Shown here: positions 1-7,911 of the stretch, one piece after another | Layout: each line of letters starts with the position of its first letter | How positions within the stretch are numbered: position 1 is the stretch's first letter | Origin: an uncultured Acinetobacter sp. | Lineage (GTDB): Bacteria; Cyanobacteriota; Vampirovibrionia; Gastranaerophilales; Gastranaerophilaceae | Assembly: GCA_946623365.1 (NCBI GenBank) | Contig: CAMORE010000011.1 | Location: 1 to 25,762, forward strand | DNA length: 25,762 nucleotides | Reading direction: 5' to 3' | Translations under genes and position numbers: made by a program | Notes under the pieces: generated by a model | What the model was told of the DNA's origin: nothing | Databases searched by the model: none | The model's input: only the letters and a program-made list of their open reading frames with translations

Positions 1-104
1 CCGAATTCTGTAGAATCCGGTGCAAAAATCTTTGATTTGGTCTTTAGTTGAGCATGAACTTCCAACCCTATAACAACTTCATATTTATCTCTTAAATTTG
101 TCAT
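1..104 (-). CDS. gatB: Asp-tRNA(Asn)/Glu-tRNA(Gln) amidotransferase subunit B, N-terminal fragment
   Basis: The reverse strand from 104 encodes 34 residues and then runs off the left edge. They include YEVVIGLEVHAQLKTKSKIF, the near-invariant opening of GatB. GatB is the kinase/amido-transfer subunit of GatCAB, which converts misacylated Glu-tRNA(Gln) or Asp-tRNA(Asn) to the correct amide form in the cytoplasm. The ATG at 104-102 is preceded by a GTGAGGA ribosome binding site about 8 nt upstream. After KIF the sequence is APDSTEF rather than the Cys-containing form of zinc-binding GatBs, so the first zinc ligands appear absent; such variants are known. The gene is divergent from the zinc-ribbon gene at 287. 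The rest lies outside the window. Confidence 0.87.
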   Translation of the reverse strand, partial: MTNLRDKYEVVIGLEVHAQLKTKSKIFAPDSTEF

Positions 105-225
105 AACTATATCCTCACTTTTTATTTATATTAACACAAAAATAAAACTTATTCTTATTATGGTTATACAGGCAACATAACTCGTGGAAATCGTAAAATT
201 TCATTTTTTTGTCGTATTGTAACAA

Positions 226-256
226 TTGTAATAAAATGCAAAAATTTATATATAAT
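226..256 (+). promoter_or_regulatory. Probable promoter of the zinc-ribbon membrane protein gene
   Basis: A perfect TATAAT at 251-256 lies 31 nt before the ATG at 287, putting transcription start near 263. A TTGTAA at 226-231 is the best -35, but its 19-nt spacing is long. The 8-bp palindrome ACAATTGT (222-229) overlaps the -35 and could be an operator; this is weak. An AGAGG ribosome binding site (274-278) follows. Confidence 0.5.
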
Positions 257-286
257 AGTAAATAAAATAATAAAGAGGCAAAAAGT

Positions 287-811
287 ATGGATGAAACAAA
301 AATATGCAGATATTGCGGACAAATAATAGATCTTTATTCAGAAAATTGCGAGTATTGCGGAAGATTTCTTAATAAAGAACATGATAATAAAGATTTATTC
401 TGTAAAAAGTGTAAACATCCCGTTAATACAGATGATAATTTTTGCCAGTTTTGCGGAGCTGTTTTTAATTTACCGCCTGCGAATGAAACACAGGACATTT
501 CTTTGAAACACAATATGATTGGGATTCATTATAATGTTGTAATCTTTTTAACATCATTGGTTCTGAGTTTTGCTTTGGCATTTTTTGTAACAACCGGTAA
601 AGATTCTTCAACAGGAGCATATTTTGCAGCTTTTGGTATAGCATTTATTGTCTCAGAGATTTTTCTTTACATTTACCTTTTACCATCAATTATTGCAATA
701 GAAAACAATAACAAAAACACTTATTTCATCTTTATATGTAATTTGTTACTGGGAATAACGGTTGTAGGATGGTTTGTTGCTTTGACAATGGCGCTCCAAA
801 CCAAGCATTAA
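287..811 (+). CDS. Double zinc-ribbon membrane protein with superinfection-immunity-type C-terminus
   Basis: This 174-aa protein has two cytoplasmic-type zinc ribbons: C7xxC10/C21xxC24 and C39xxC42/C53xxC56. A short linker leads to three hydrophobic segments at about 83-103, 111-137 and 145-170. The end reads YLLPSIIAI, a polar loop, then NLLLGITVVGWFVALTMAL. That is the hallmark of the Imm_superinfect family, named for phage T4 Imm, which blocks DNA injection by superinfecting phages. Many chromosomal members have no known phage role. Zinc ribbons fused to small membrane domains are common in low-GC gut bacteria and usually uncharacterised. Start: AGAGG 8 nt before the ATG. It is a single gene facing the rpoD operon tail to tail. 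Architecture is visible; function is unproven. Confidence 0.85.
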   Translation: MDETKICRYCGQIIDLYSENCEYCGRFLNKEHDNKDLFCKKCKHPVNTDDNFCQFCGAVFNLPPANETQDISLKHNMIGIHYNVVIFLTSLVLSFALAFFVTTGKDSSTGAYFAAFGIAFIVSEIFLYIYLLPSIIAIENNNKNTYFIFICNLLLGITVVGWFVALTMALQTKH

Positions 812-926
812 CATGATTTGTGTTGACAATAATTTTTGATTTTTATATGTATTAATAAAAGATTATTGCATACACGATAGTATGTTGGTTAGCTAACAAT
901 CAATTTGAAAAGCAATTCTTAACAAA

Positions 927-978
927 ATAAATAAATTAATAAGCGCAGGTCATAACCAACGCTTATTAATTTATTTAT
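927..978 (-). terminator. Intrinsic terminator of the TPR-recN-dnaG-rpoD operon
   Basis: Perfect 19-bp inverted repeat (927-945 with 960-978) around a 14-nt loop, starting 16 nt after the rpoD stop. Reading the minus strand, the only GC pairs sit next to the loop, and the hairpin is followed by TTTGTT. The stem is nearly symmetrical, so it may also stop plus-strand transcripts from the zinc-ribbon gene, although the plus side lacks a good T-run. Confidence 0.8.
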
Positions 979-994
979 ATTTACCTTAGTATTC

Positions 995-2089
995 TTAGCT
1001 TTCAACATATTCTCTTAAGCGTTTGCTTCTGTTCGGATGTCTTAGCTTTCTTAGTGCCTTTGCTTCAATCTGTCTGATACGTTCACGAGTAACACCAAAA
1101 AGTTGTCCTACTTCTTCTAGTGTTCTTTGGCGACCATCATCCATACCAAAACGCAACCTTAAAACATCTCTTTCACGAGGAGAAAGTGTGCAAAGAACTT
1201 CTGCCAAGTCTTCTCTTAAAAGTTCTGATGCAACAGTTTTTATTGGTGCATCTGCTTCTTTGTCTTCTATAAAATCGCCCAATCTTGAATCTTCTTCTTT
1301 ACCTATAGGAGTTTCTAACGATAAAGGTTCTTGAGCAATTTTAACAATTTCTCTTAACTTAGGAATAGAAACGCCCATTTCTACAGCCAATTCTTCTTCG
1401 GTTGGTTTCCTTGAAAGTTCCTGAGCAAGTCTTCTTGTAACTTTTTTCAATTTGTTAATAGTTTCGACCATGTGAACAGGAATACGAATGGTTCTTGCCT
1501 GATCAGCAATAGCTCTTGTAATTGCTTGTCTAATCCACCACGTTGCATAAGTCGAAAATTTAAAACCTCTTTCATGGTCAAATTTTTCTGCCGCACGAAT
1601 TAAACCCAAGTTACCTTCTTGAATAAGGTCTAAAAACAACATTCCGCGTCCGACATATTTTTTTGCAATACTTACAACCAATCTTAAATTTGCCTGAACT
1701 AATTTTCTTTTGGCAATAGCTGCAGCCTTAGATTCCCCCTCTACTATTTTCTTCGCAAGTTCAATTTCTTCGCTTGTAGATAATAATTTAATTCTTCCGA
1801 TTTCTCTCAAATAAAGCCTTACAGGATCCTCTACAGCGCCAATTTTCTGAGTTTCATTTTCTGTAACGTCTCTTGGTGAATCAGAATCCATCATGTAGAA
1901 ATCGTCATTCTTTACACCGCTCAACTTTGAAGTCCCGATAATATCTTCTATATTATCAGTGCCTAAATCTGTTTCGATATAATCTTCTGTTTCTTCATCA
2001 ACATCTTTTTCGGAATCAAAATCAAGCATGTCAAGATTTTCATCTTCTACGCTAATTACTGATGAATGTGAATTTTTTCTTTGGGTCAT
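995..2089 (-). CDS. rpoD: Primary sigma factor RpoD/SigA
   Basis: Housekeeping sigma-70 factor, 364 aa, which directs RNA polymerase to -10/-35 promoters. After an acidic N-terminus of about 85 residues come region 1.2 (DPVRLYLREIGRIKLL), regions 2.1-2.4 (including DLIQEGNLGLIRAAEKF and TYATWWIRQAITRAI), region 3 (VETINKLKKVTRRL onward) and region 4 with the helix-turn-helix LEEVGQLFGVTRERIRQIEAK. There is no long non-conserved insert between 1.2 and 2, so it is short like cyanobacterial and Gram-positive SigA. The ATG is 3 nt after the dnaG stop, and its GGAG ribosome binding site lies in the last dnaG codons, so it is probably translationally coupled. It is the last gene of the cluster. Confidence 0.97.
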   Translation of the reverse strand: MTQRKNSHSSVISVEDENLDMLDFDSEKDVDEETEDYIETDLGTDNIEDIIGTSKLSGVKNDDFYMMDSDSPRDVTENETQKIGAVEDPVRLYLREIGRIKLLSTSEEIELAKKIVEGESKAAAIAKRKLVQANLRLVVSIAKKYVGRGMLFLDLIQEGNLGLIRAAEKFDHERGFKFSTYATWWIRQAITRAIADQARTIRIPVHMVETINKLKKVTRRLAQELSRKPTEEELAVEMGVSIPKLREIVKIAQEPLSLETPIGKEEDSRLGDFIEDKEADAPIKTVASELLREDLAEVLCTLSPRERDVLRLRFGMDDGRQRTLEEVGQLFGVTRERIRQIEAKALRKLRHPNRSKRLREYVES

Positions 2090-2092
2090 TAT

Positions 2093-3973
2093 TTAATCTC
2101 CAGTCCTTAATTTTAACTTGTCTCTTAGCTGCATTTGCATCTTTAGGGCTTCTATTTCATCATCATTAACCTGCTTATATTTTTCTTGAATTTCTTTTTT
2201 TTCTTTTTCTTGATATAACCTGTTAAGTTTTGAAATATTTTCCCTTACAGCTTTTTCAAATTCTTCTGCATTTAGTCCGCTAAATGCTTCCGAATAACTG
2301 ATCAAATCCGTCAGGATTTGGGTTAAGCTATCATCCTCAATGAACTTCGTGTATAATTCTTTTGTCAATTCCCTAACATTATTTATTGTACACGATATTT
2401 TGTCAATTGTATTTTTTACAATTATTAACTTTTCATCACGAATGATATTTTCAGGTAACAATTCATTAAGTCGCATATAACTTAATGGGCTGTCTGTTGA
2501 TAAAAAAACGCTCAATAAATTTTTTTGCGCTTTTATTTCTAATTGTGAAGATTTTGTTACATTTCTGTTATTATCTTGAACGCTAAAATGATAATTCTCA
2601 TTTATATCTGCTTTTGAAAGCTCTTTTATTAGAGCTTTTTCATCAACATTTATTATGCCTGATACCATTTTTACGTATTCTGATTGAATAATTTTGTTAT
2701 TTACATCTTTCAAAATTTCTATTATTTGGTTTACCAATTCAGCCTTCTCTTGAGGTGTCTTTGCTTCATTTTTATTTTTCAAAGTATTATTCAGAAGAAA
2801 GTCTATTAATAAAGGTGCATTTTTTGCATATTCCAAATATGCATCTCCGCCCATTGTTCTTATAAATTCATCAGGATCTTTTCCTTGCGGAGGAGATACA
2901 ACTCTGATTTCACAAGCATACTTGTCATCTGAAATAGCGGAGATGTGACTTTCATCAAACTGCTTAACGATTCCTATTGCTGAAAGCGTCTCCTTTATAA
3001 CTGCGCTTCCTCTTTTTGTGGCATTAATTCCTGCTTTATCGGTATCAAAAGATAAGAATATTCTTCTTGATTTTGTATATCTGGATATCAGTCTTACATG
3101 CTCAGGGGTAAGAGCCGTTCCGCACGAACCGACAGCATTTTTTACTCCATGAGCTTGAGCGGAAATAACATCAAAATATCCTTCCATGATAATAACGCCG
3201 TCTTGTTCTTTTATTGCATCTTTTGCTTTATCCATACCGAAAAGCAGACGGCTTTTATTATATATCAGAGACTCTGCTGAGTTTAAATACTTTGCGGCTT
3301 CCCCATCTTTAACTGCTCGAGCACCGAATGCCACGCATTCGCAATTTTCATTTCTGATAGGTATGATTACACGATTTCTAAATCTGTCTATCCAACCTCC
3401 GTTATTGGATTTTAAAATTAAACCCGCTTTTTCTAATATTTCATCAGAAAAATCTTTTTTTAAAGTTTTATACAAGGTATCATATTTATTTGGAGCAAAT
3501 CCCAAGCTATATTCTTTTATAATATCATCTGTAATATCACGTTTTTTTAGTAATTCCATTCCGATTTTAGCATCATTATTGTATAAATACTCGTGATAAA
3601 ATTCAGAAGCTTTACTACAGGCTGAAAGCATGTCTTTCTTTATATTCTTATTTTCATTTAGTCCTGAATATTTTTTCGGAAGCTCAAACCCGAACTTATC
3701 AGCCAATTCAAAAACAACATCTTTAAATTCTCTGTTTTGAATCTTTATGAGAAAGTTAAGAGCATTTCCTCCTGCACCGCAAGAAAAACATTTGTATATA
3801 CCTTTTGAGGGACTAACGGACATTGAAGGTTTTTTGTCATTATGAAACGGACATAAGCCCCAATAATTTGCACCGCTCTTTTTGAGCGCCACAAACTGAG
3901 ATACAACATCTACGATATCCAATCTGTCATTGATAAGTGATACTAATTCTTCAAATGAACTTACTTGAACCAT
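2093..3973 (-). CDS. dnaG: DNA primase
   Basis: Synthesises RNA primers at the replication fork. With the ATG at 3973 it has 626 aa. An N-terminal CHC2 zinc finger is visible (C41-x2-H44-x17-C62-x2-C65), followed by the RNA-polymerase core and a Toprim domain. The Toprim domain has the catalytic Glu in MEGYFD (E264) and the metal-binding FDTD motif (D310, D312). The C-terminal third is lysine-rich and divergent, as expected for the helicase-interaction domain. An upstream in-frame TTG at 3991 would add MVYYFI, but neither start has a good Shine-Dalgarno; I prefer the ATG because homologs start close to the SFEEL segment. It follows recN by about 60 nt and abuts rpoD (3-nt gap), the classic macromolecular synthesis arrangement. 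Confidence 0.96.
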   Translation of the reverse strand: MVQVSSFEELVSLINDRLDIVDVVSQFVALKKSGANYWGLCPFHNDKKPSMSVSPSKGIYKCFSCGAGGNALNFLIKIQNREFKDVVFELADKFGFELPKKYSGLNENKNIKKDMLSACSKASEFYHEYLYNNDAKIGMELLKKRDITDDIIKEYSLGFAPNKYDTLYKTLKKDFSDEILEKAGLILKSNNGGWIDRFRNRVIIPIRNENCECVAFGARAVKDGEAAKYLNSAESLIYNKSRLLFGMDKAKDAIKEQDGVIIMEGYFDVISAQAHGVKNAVGSCGTALTPEHVRLISRYTKSRRIFLSFDTDKAGINATKRGSAVIKETLSAIGIVKQFDESHISAISDDKYACEIRVVSPPQGKDPDEFIRTMGGDAYLEYAKNAPLLIDFLLNNTLKNKNEAKTPQEKAELVNQIIEILKDVNNKIIQSEYVKMVSGIINVDEKALIKELSKADINENYHFSVQDNNRNVTKSSQLEIKAQKNLLSVFLSTDSPLSYMRLNELLPENIIRDEKLIIVKNTIDKISCTINNVRELTKELYTKFIEDDSLTQILTDLISYSEAFSGLNAEEFEKAVRENISKLNRLYQEKEKKEIQEKYKQVNDDEIEALKMQMQLRDKLKLRTGD

Positions 3974-4015
3974 AATAAAATAATACACCAAAATTTTTGG
4001 GAATGAAAATGAGAA

Positions 4016-4024
4016 ATTATAACA
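4016..4024 (-). promoter_or_regulatory. Possible internal extended -10 promoter for dnaG-rpoD
   Basis: In the recN-dnaG gap the minus strand carries TGTTATAAT, a TGn-extended perfect -10, with no convincing -35. Transcription would start near 4009, giving a 36-nt leader. This would allow dnaG-rpoD expression independent of recN. Prediction from sequence only, in an AT-rich background. Confidence 0.4.
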
Positions 4025-4035
4025 TCATTTCTTTT

Positions 4036-5712
4036 TTACGTGTTGATAAGCATTTTGGCAAATTTAACAGACTCATCATTAATTTCGCCGCTTGCGAGTT
4101 CAGCGATAGCATTAAGCTTATTTTCACCTTCCAGAACTGATATACTTATATTTGTTGAATCTTTTTGGGTTTTCTTGACATAAATATGCCTGTCGGATTT
4201 TGATGCAATAATAGCTTGATGCGTTATCATTATTATTTGCATATATTTTGCAAGTTCTTTTACTTCGTCTGCAACAGATTGAGAAGCTTTACCGGATATT
4301 CCCGTATCTATTTCATCAAAAATTACGGTATCAATGTTATCATTCTGTGCAAAAATAGTTTTTATTGCCAGCATAACCCGAGAAATTTCTCCTCCTGATG
4401 CAACCTTTGAAAGCGGTTTAAGCTCTTCTGAGATATTTGTTGAAATTAAAAATTCAACTTTATCGGAACCGTTTTGATTTAGTTCAACAGGTTCAATATT
4501 AATTTCAAATTTTGTTTTAGGAAGTTCCAGTTTTTCGAGTTTTTCTATTATCAGAGAAGAAAGTATTTTGGAATATTTTTTCCTTTCTTCTGACAGTTCT
4601 TGAGCTTGTTCTTTCAAAATAAGACCTTGCTTCTTGATTTTCTCTTGGAGTTCCTCAATATTTTGAGTAGAAAATTCTATACCGTCCAGTTCTTTTCTGA
4701 GTCGTTCTCCTTCTTTAATAACATTTTCAAGTGTTCCGCCGTATTTTCTTTTTAATTTATCCAGCAAAAATAAACGTTCTTGTATTGTATTTATACGTTC
4801 TTCGTCATTTCCCAGAGATGAAGAGTAATCCCTTAAAAATGATGAAATACCTTTTAGTGAGTCAACCGTTCCGATTAATTCGCTTTCTATTTCTTCCAAT
4901 GAATTGTCCATATTAGACGCTTTAGAAATATTTTGCTTTATTTGTAAAAGAGCATCTATTATAGATGAATCGTCGCCTGATATTGACCAATATGAAGAAC
5001 CGGTTAATTCTTTTAATTTTTCTACATTTTCTAAAACAGCAAGTTCATTATTTAATTTTTCATCTTCTTGTATATCATTTACGCCGGCGTTTTCTATCTC
5101 ATCTGCTTGAAATTTTAAAAATTCTATTTGGTCTTCCGTTTTATTTGCAGCAGCTTGAAGTTCATTTAATTTTGCAATCATATTTTTATACTGTGCAAAA
5201 TTATTTTTGTATTCTTTTAAAACAAAGTGTTTGCCGGAGGAATTCTTATCATCTGAAGATTGAATGTAAGAGTCTAAAAGTTCAATATGATATTTGGGTT
5301 GAAGAAAAGAATAAGTTTGATGTTGAGAATGAATATCAAGAAACATTTCTCTAAATGTTTTCATAAATTCCTGATTTACTATAGAGCCGTTAACCCTTGC
5401 TCTGTTGGAAGTTTGAGTAATTTCTCTTGATAAAACTATTTCTTCCCCAAAATTTTCTATTCCGTACTCTTCAAAAAGAGTTTCCAAATTTTGTTTTTTA
5501 TTTTTAATGGTAATTTCAATTAATGCTTTTTCAGCTCCGGTTTTTATAACATCTTTATTTGCGCTTTTTCCTCCAAAGGCAATATCAATAGCATTTATGA
5601 GAATACTTTTCCCTGCTCCTGTTTCTCCGGTGATTATATTCAAACCTTTGGATAAATCGAGTTCCAGTTCATCAATTAATATATAATTTTTTATGAAAAT
5701 CTTTGATAACAT
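4036..5712 (-). CDS. recN: DNA repair ATPase RecN
   Basis: SMC-like ATPase of recombinational double-strand-break repair, 558 aa, close to the usual RecN length. Walker A is GETGAGKS (29-36). The middle is a long coiled coil rich in Glu/Lys/Leu. The C-terminal head has the ABC signature KVASGGEISR (SGG near 439-441) and Walker B VIFDEIDTGISG (D466, E467). The ATG at 5712 has AGGA almost touching it (1 nt between), too close for a normal Shine-Dalgarno, and a TATAAT 7 nt upstream; see the leaderless-transcript finding. It lies 22 nt after the acidic-tailed TPR gene and upstream of dnaG. Confidence 0.97.
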   Translation of the reverse strand: MLSKIFIKNYILIDELELDLSKGLNIITGETGAGKSILINAIDIAFGGKSANKDVIKTGAEKALIEITIKNKKQNLETLFEEYGIENFGEEIVLSREITQTSNRARVNGSIVNQEFMKTFREMFLDIHSQHQTYSFLQPKYHIELLDSYIQSSDDKNSSGKHFVLKEYKNNFAQYKNMIAKLNELQAAANKTEDQIEFLKFQADEIENAGVNDIQEDEKLNNELAVLENVEKLKELTGSSYWSISGDDSSIIDALLQIKQNISKASNMDNSLEEIESELIGTVDSLKGISSFLRDYSSSLGNDEERINTIQERLFLLDKLKRKYGGTLENVIKEGERLRKELDGIEFSTQNIEELQEKIKKQGLILKEQAQELSEERKKYSKILSSLIIEKLEKLELPKTKFEINIEPVELNQNGSDKVEFLISTNISEELKPLSKVASGGEISRVMLAIKTIFAQNDNIDTVIFDEIDTGISGKASQSVADEVKELAKYMQIIMITHQAIIASKSDRHIYVKKTQKDSTNISISVLEGENKLNAIAELASGEINDESVKFAKMLINT

Positions 5713-5734
5713 ATCCTAAATTATACCCTAAACA

Positions 5735-6946
5735 CTATTCTTCATCATAATTATCTTCGGATTCGTCATCACCTTCAGATTCTTCTGTTTCGTCCCACTC
5801 GTCTTCATAATCATCTTCGTCCTCATCAGATTCGTACGATTCATCAGAATTATCATATTCTTCGTCTTCGGATTCTTCATCATATTCTTCCTCGTTGTCA
5901 TTGTCATTTTCATCTTCATTTTCATCTTCATAATCTTTTTCATATTCATTTCCGGAATTTTCTTCTGAATATTCATTTTCATTGTATTCTTCGACTTGTT
6001 TTTCCGGTTCTATATCTTCATTTCTGCCAATTTGTCCGCCTGCATAATCATATTCCTGCCTCAAGGTTTTCTTTGAGTATGAAAGTGTAAGCGGATTTTG
6101 TAATGCTTTCTTTAAATTATCATAATATTCATTTAAATCTCCGATAAATTTGTAGACTCTGGCAAGACAATAATATAAATCTCCGTTGTCTTCCTTTTCA
6201 AGTTGAGTATGCAAAAGTTCTAATGCGGATTCAGAATCATTATTCTTTAAATATATTTTGACTAATAATTTATAAGCTTCATAATCAGCAGGGTTGTATT
6301 GAATTGTCTTTTTCAGATATTCTTCAGCTTCTTCGTCGTTGCCGTTTTTATACGCTATAGATCCGAGATTATAATATGCCCAGCTATAATCCGGTGATAC
6401 TTCAAGAACTTTTTTGTAACTTTCTATTGCAAAATTTGTTAAACCGTCATCTTGGTATATAAACCCTAAATAAAAATATGCGTACACATCTTTAGGATTT
6501 ATAGAAACAGCTTTTTGAAAGTTATCTAAAGCCTTATTTTTTTCTTCCATATTGTAATAACAGACTCCCAGATTAAAATAACAATTTCCATCATCAGGAT
6601 CTGTCATCAAAACTTTTTTGAAGCATTTTTCAGCTTCTTCCCATTCTTGTAAATCGACTAACACTTCTCCCAGATTATAGTAAAAATCTTCCTGCGGAGA
6701 GAGTTCTATTGCTTTTTTATATGCATCTTTTGCTTTCTCAAATTTCTTTAGCTTTTCATCAACAATGCCCAAGTTATAATGTAATTCCGCATCTTCTGGG
6801 AAATATTTACATAGATATTCCAAATTTGCTTCAGCTTCTTCATTAAAGCCATTGTTTACAAGAATTATTGATAACTCTCTTCGTGCTTGAAAATTGGAAG
6901 GATCATCCTGCAGAAGTTTTTGAAGTGTTTCAATATCATTTTCCAT
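5735..6946 (-). CDS. TPR-repeat protein with a strongly acidic C-terminal tail
   Basis: 403 aa with no signal peptide, so probably cytoplasmic. Residues about 15-290 form some eight tetratricopeptide repeats; units such as AYYNLGSIAYKNGNDEEAEEY and CYFNLGVCYYNMEEKNKALDN follow the W/Y-x2-LG/A-Y/F-A-P pattern. TPRs bind partner proteins. The last 92 residues (312-403) are low-complexity, with 55 Asp/Glu plus Asn, Ser and Tyr and almost no Lys/Arg. Such tails occur in DNA mimics, nucleic-acid or basic-protein chaperones and calcium binders; none can be chosen here. It is the first gene of the cluster with recN, dnaG and rpoD (22 nt to recN). The ATG at 6946 has no Shine-Dalgarno, but a strong promoter lies directly before it. 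Confidence 0.9.
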   Translation of the reverse strand: MENDIETLQKLLQDDPSNFQARRELSIILVNNGFNEEAEANLEYLCKYFPEDAELHYNLGIVDEKLKKFEKAKDAYKKAIELSPQEDFYYNLGEVLVDLQEWEEAEKCFKKVLMTDPDDGNCYFNLGVCYYNMEEKNKALDNFQKAVSINPKDVYAYFYLGFIYQDDGLTNFAIESYKKVLEVSPDYSWAYYNLGSIAYKNGNDEEAEEYLKKTIQYNPADYEAYKLLVKIYLKNNDSESALELLHTQLEKEDNGDLYYCLARVYKFIGDLNEYYDNLKKALQNPLTLSYSKKTLRQEYDYAGGQIGRNEDIEPEKQVEEYNENEYSEENSGNEYEKDYEDENEDENDNDNEEEYDEESEDEEYDNSDESYESDEDEDDYEDEWDETEESEGDDESEDNYDEE

Positions 6947-6952
6947 AGTTTG

Positions 6953-6980
6953 ATTATATCACATTTTTAAGAGTTTAAAT
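6953..6980 (-). promoter_or_regulatory. Promoter of the TPR-recN-dnaG-rpoD cluster, predicted leaderless start
   Basis: On the minus strand the -10 is TGATATAAT (TGn-extended, TATAAT at 6958-6953), with a TTTAAA -35 at 16-nt spacing. The base seven positions after the hexamer is the A of the ATG at 6946, so the mRNA would begin at or within a base or two of the start codon. No Shine-Dalgarno is present in the 30 nt before the ATG. Confidence 0.6.
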
Positions 6981-6995
6981 ATATAATCTTTTTAA

Positions 6996-7760
6996 TTAAC
7001 TATTTTGATTGCGATTCATTAATAATGCTGCACCAATGGTTAATCCGCCTAAAATGCCTGCTGTAATTCCGCCATATTTAAATGCTTTTTTCCAATTAAC
7101 ATCATTTTTTGTATTCTTAATTATTTTATATAATTTCTCATCTACGCTTTTAGGTTTAACAAACTTTTTATTTTCGTTATCCCAGCATAAAGCTACTATA
7201 TCTTTTATGTTTTGTTTTTCTGCTCTTAAACTTGCTTCAATTCTTTCTTTTATTGCTGCAATTTTGTCTTTTAAATTTTCTTTTGTAACTGTATCACACA
7301 TTGTTTTTAAAGAGATACCGTCACAAAGGGTAGAGCAGTATTTTTTATTTTTTTCCATTAATTTTATGAATTTTTCAGGAGATTTTATACTTCCTATATG
7401 TTTTGAAATATCGGCAATTTCTTTAAAAAATTGTTTTCCTTTTGCTGTATAATCCTTCTTAATCATTTTATCCAGTACGTGTTGAGCAAAAGAATCTTTG
7501 ACAGCACCATTTTTTACAGGCTGCCTGTTTCTGAAATAATCAATTCCGGCTGTAATGGCAGTTCCTCCTGCAAATCCGATTGCCGCATTTGTAAGAGCTC
7601 CTCCTAAAATTTGAGCACCTCTTCCGCTGTTTTGATATGGATATTGATATGAAATGCCTTGCGGATATGCCATTTGAGGGTTCACCGTTTGATTACCCTG
7701 CTGATACATTTGCATGTCCATTCCTTGGGGATAACCTGCCATATTGTATGAATTTGTCAT
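6996..7760 (-). CDS. Hypothetical membrane-associated protein with Pro/Gln/Tyr/Met-rich N-terminus
   Basis: 254 aa, not recognised. Residues 1-46 are low-complexity (Q, P, Y, M, N, G), with repeated motifs such as YPQGMD, YPQGIS and YQYPYQ. A glycine-rich hydrophobic segment follows at about 50-70 (GAQILGGALTNAAIGFAGGT). Then comes a lysine-rich, mostly helical region, about 75-222, with five Cys, four of them in a stretch including CSTLCDGISLKTMCD and one in ALCWDNE. A second glycine-rich hydrophobic segment near the C-terminus (GGITAGILGGLTIGAALLM) precedes a short polar tail. The two hydrophobic stretches resemble glycine-zipper membrane segments. Start: GGAG 6 nt before the ATG. It is separated from the TPR cluster, which has its own promoter. 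Function unknown. Confidence 0.8.
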   Translation of the reverse strand: MTNSYNMAGYPQGMDMQMYQQGNQTVNPQMAYPQGISYQYPYQNSGRGAQILGGALTNAAIGFAGGTAITAGIDYFRNRQPVKNGAVKDSFAQHVLDKMIKKDYTAKGKQFFKEIADISKHIGSIKSPEKFIKLMEKNKKYCSTLCDGISLKTMCDTVTKENLKDKIAAIKERIEASLRAEKQNIKDIVALCWDNENKKFVKPKSVDEKLYKIIKNTKNDVNWKKAFKYGGITAGILGGLTIGAALLMNRNQNS

Positions 7761-7911
7761 ATAAAACTCCGCACACTTCTTTACTACACATGTATATAAA
7801 GTTTTTATGACTGTTAAAATTGCCTAATTTTAAAACATTAATAAAGATTTGTAACAAAACTTAAAATAATGTTTTGTGATAACTTGTTAATATGTATCAA
7901 CTTTTTTATTT

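Noticed and set aside
888..897. 10-bp palindrome GTTAGCTAAC between the zinc-ribbon gene and the rpoD terminator
   Set aside because: Single short palindrome far from any promoter; expected by chance in this composition.
1023..1334. 103-codon plus-strand frame opposite rpoD
   Set aside because: Shadow of the conserved region 3-4 coding sequence; no promoter or ribosome binding site.
5728..5982. Met/Lys-rich 84-codon frame on the minus strand
   Set aside because: It is the shifted frame of the Asp/Glu-rich tail of the TPR gene; its composition follows directly from GAT/GAA codon runs.
7854..7877. ACAAAAC/GTTTTGT hairpin downstream of secA
   Set aside because: A 7-bp AT-rich stem with no T-run after it; too weak to call a terminator.
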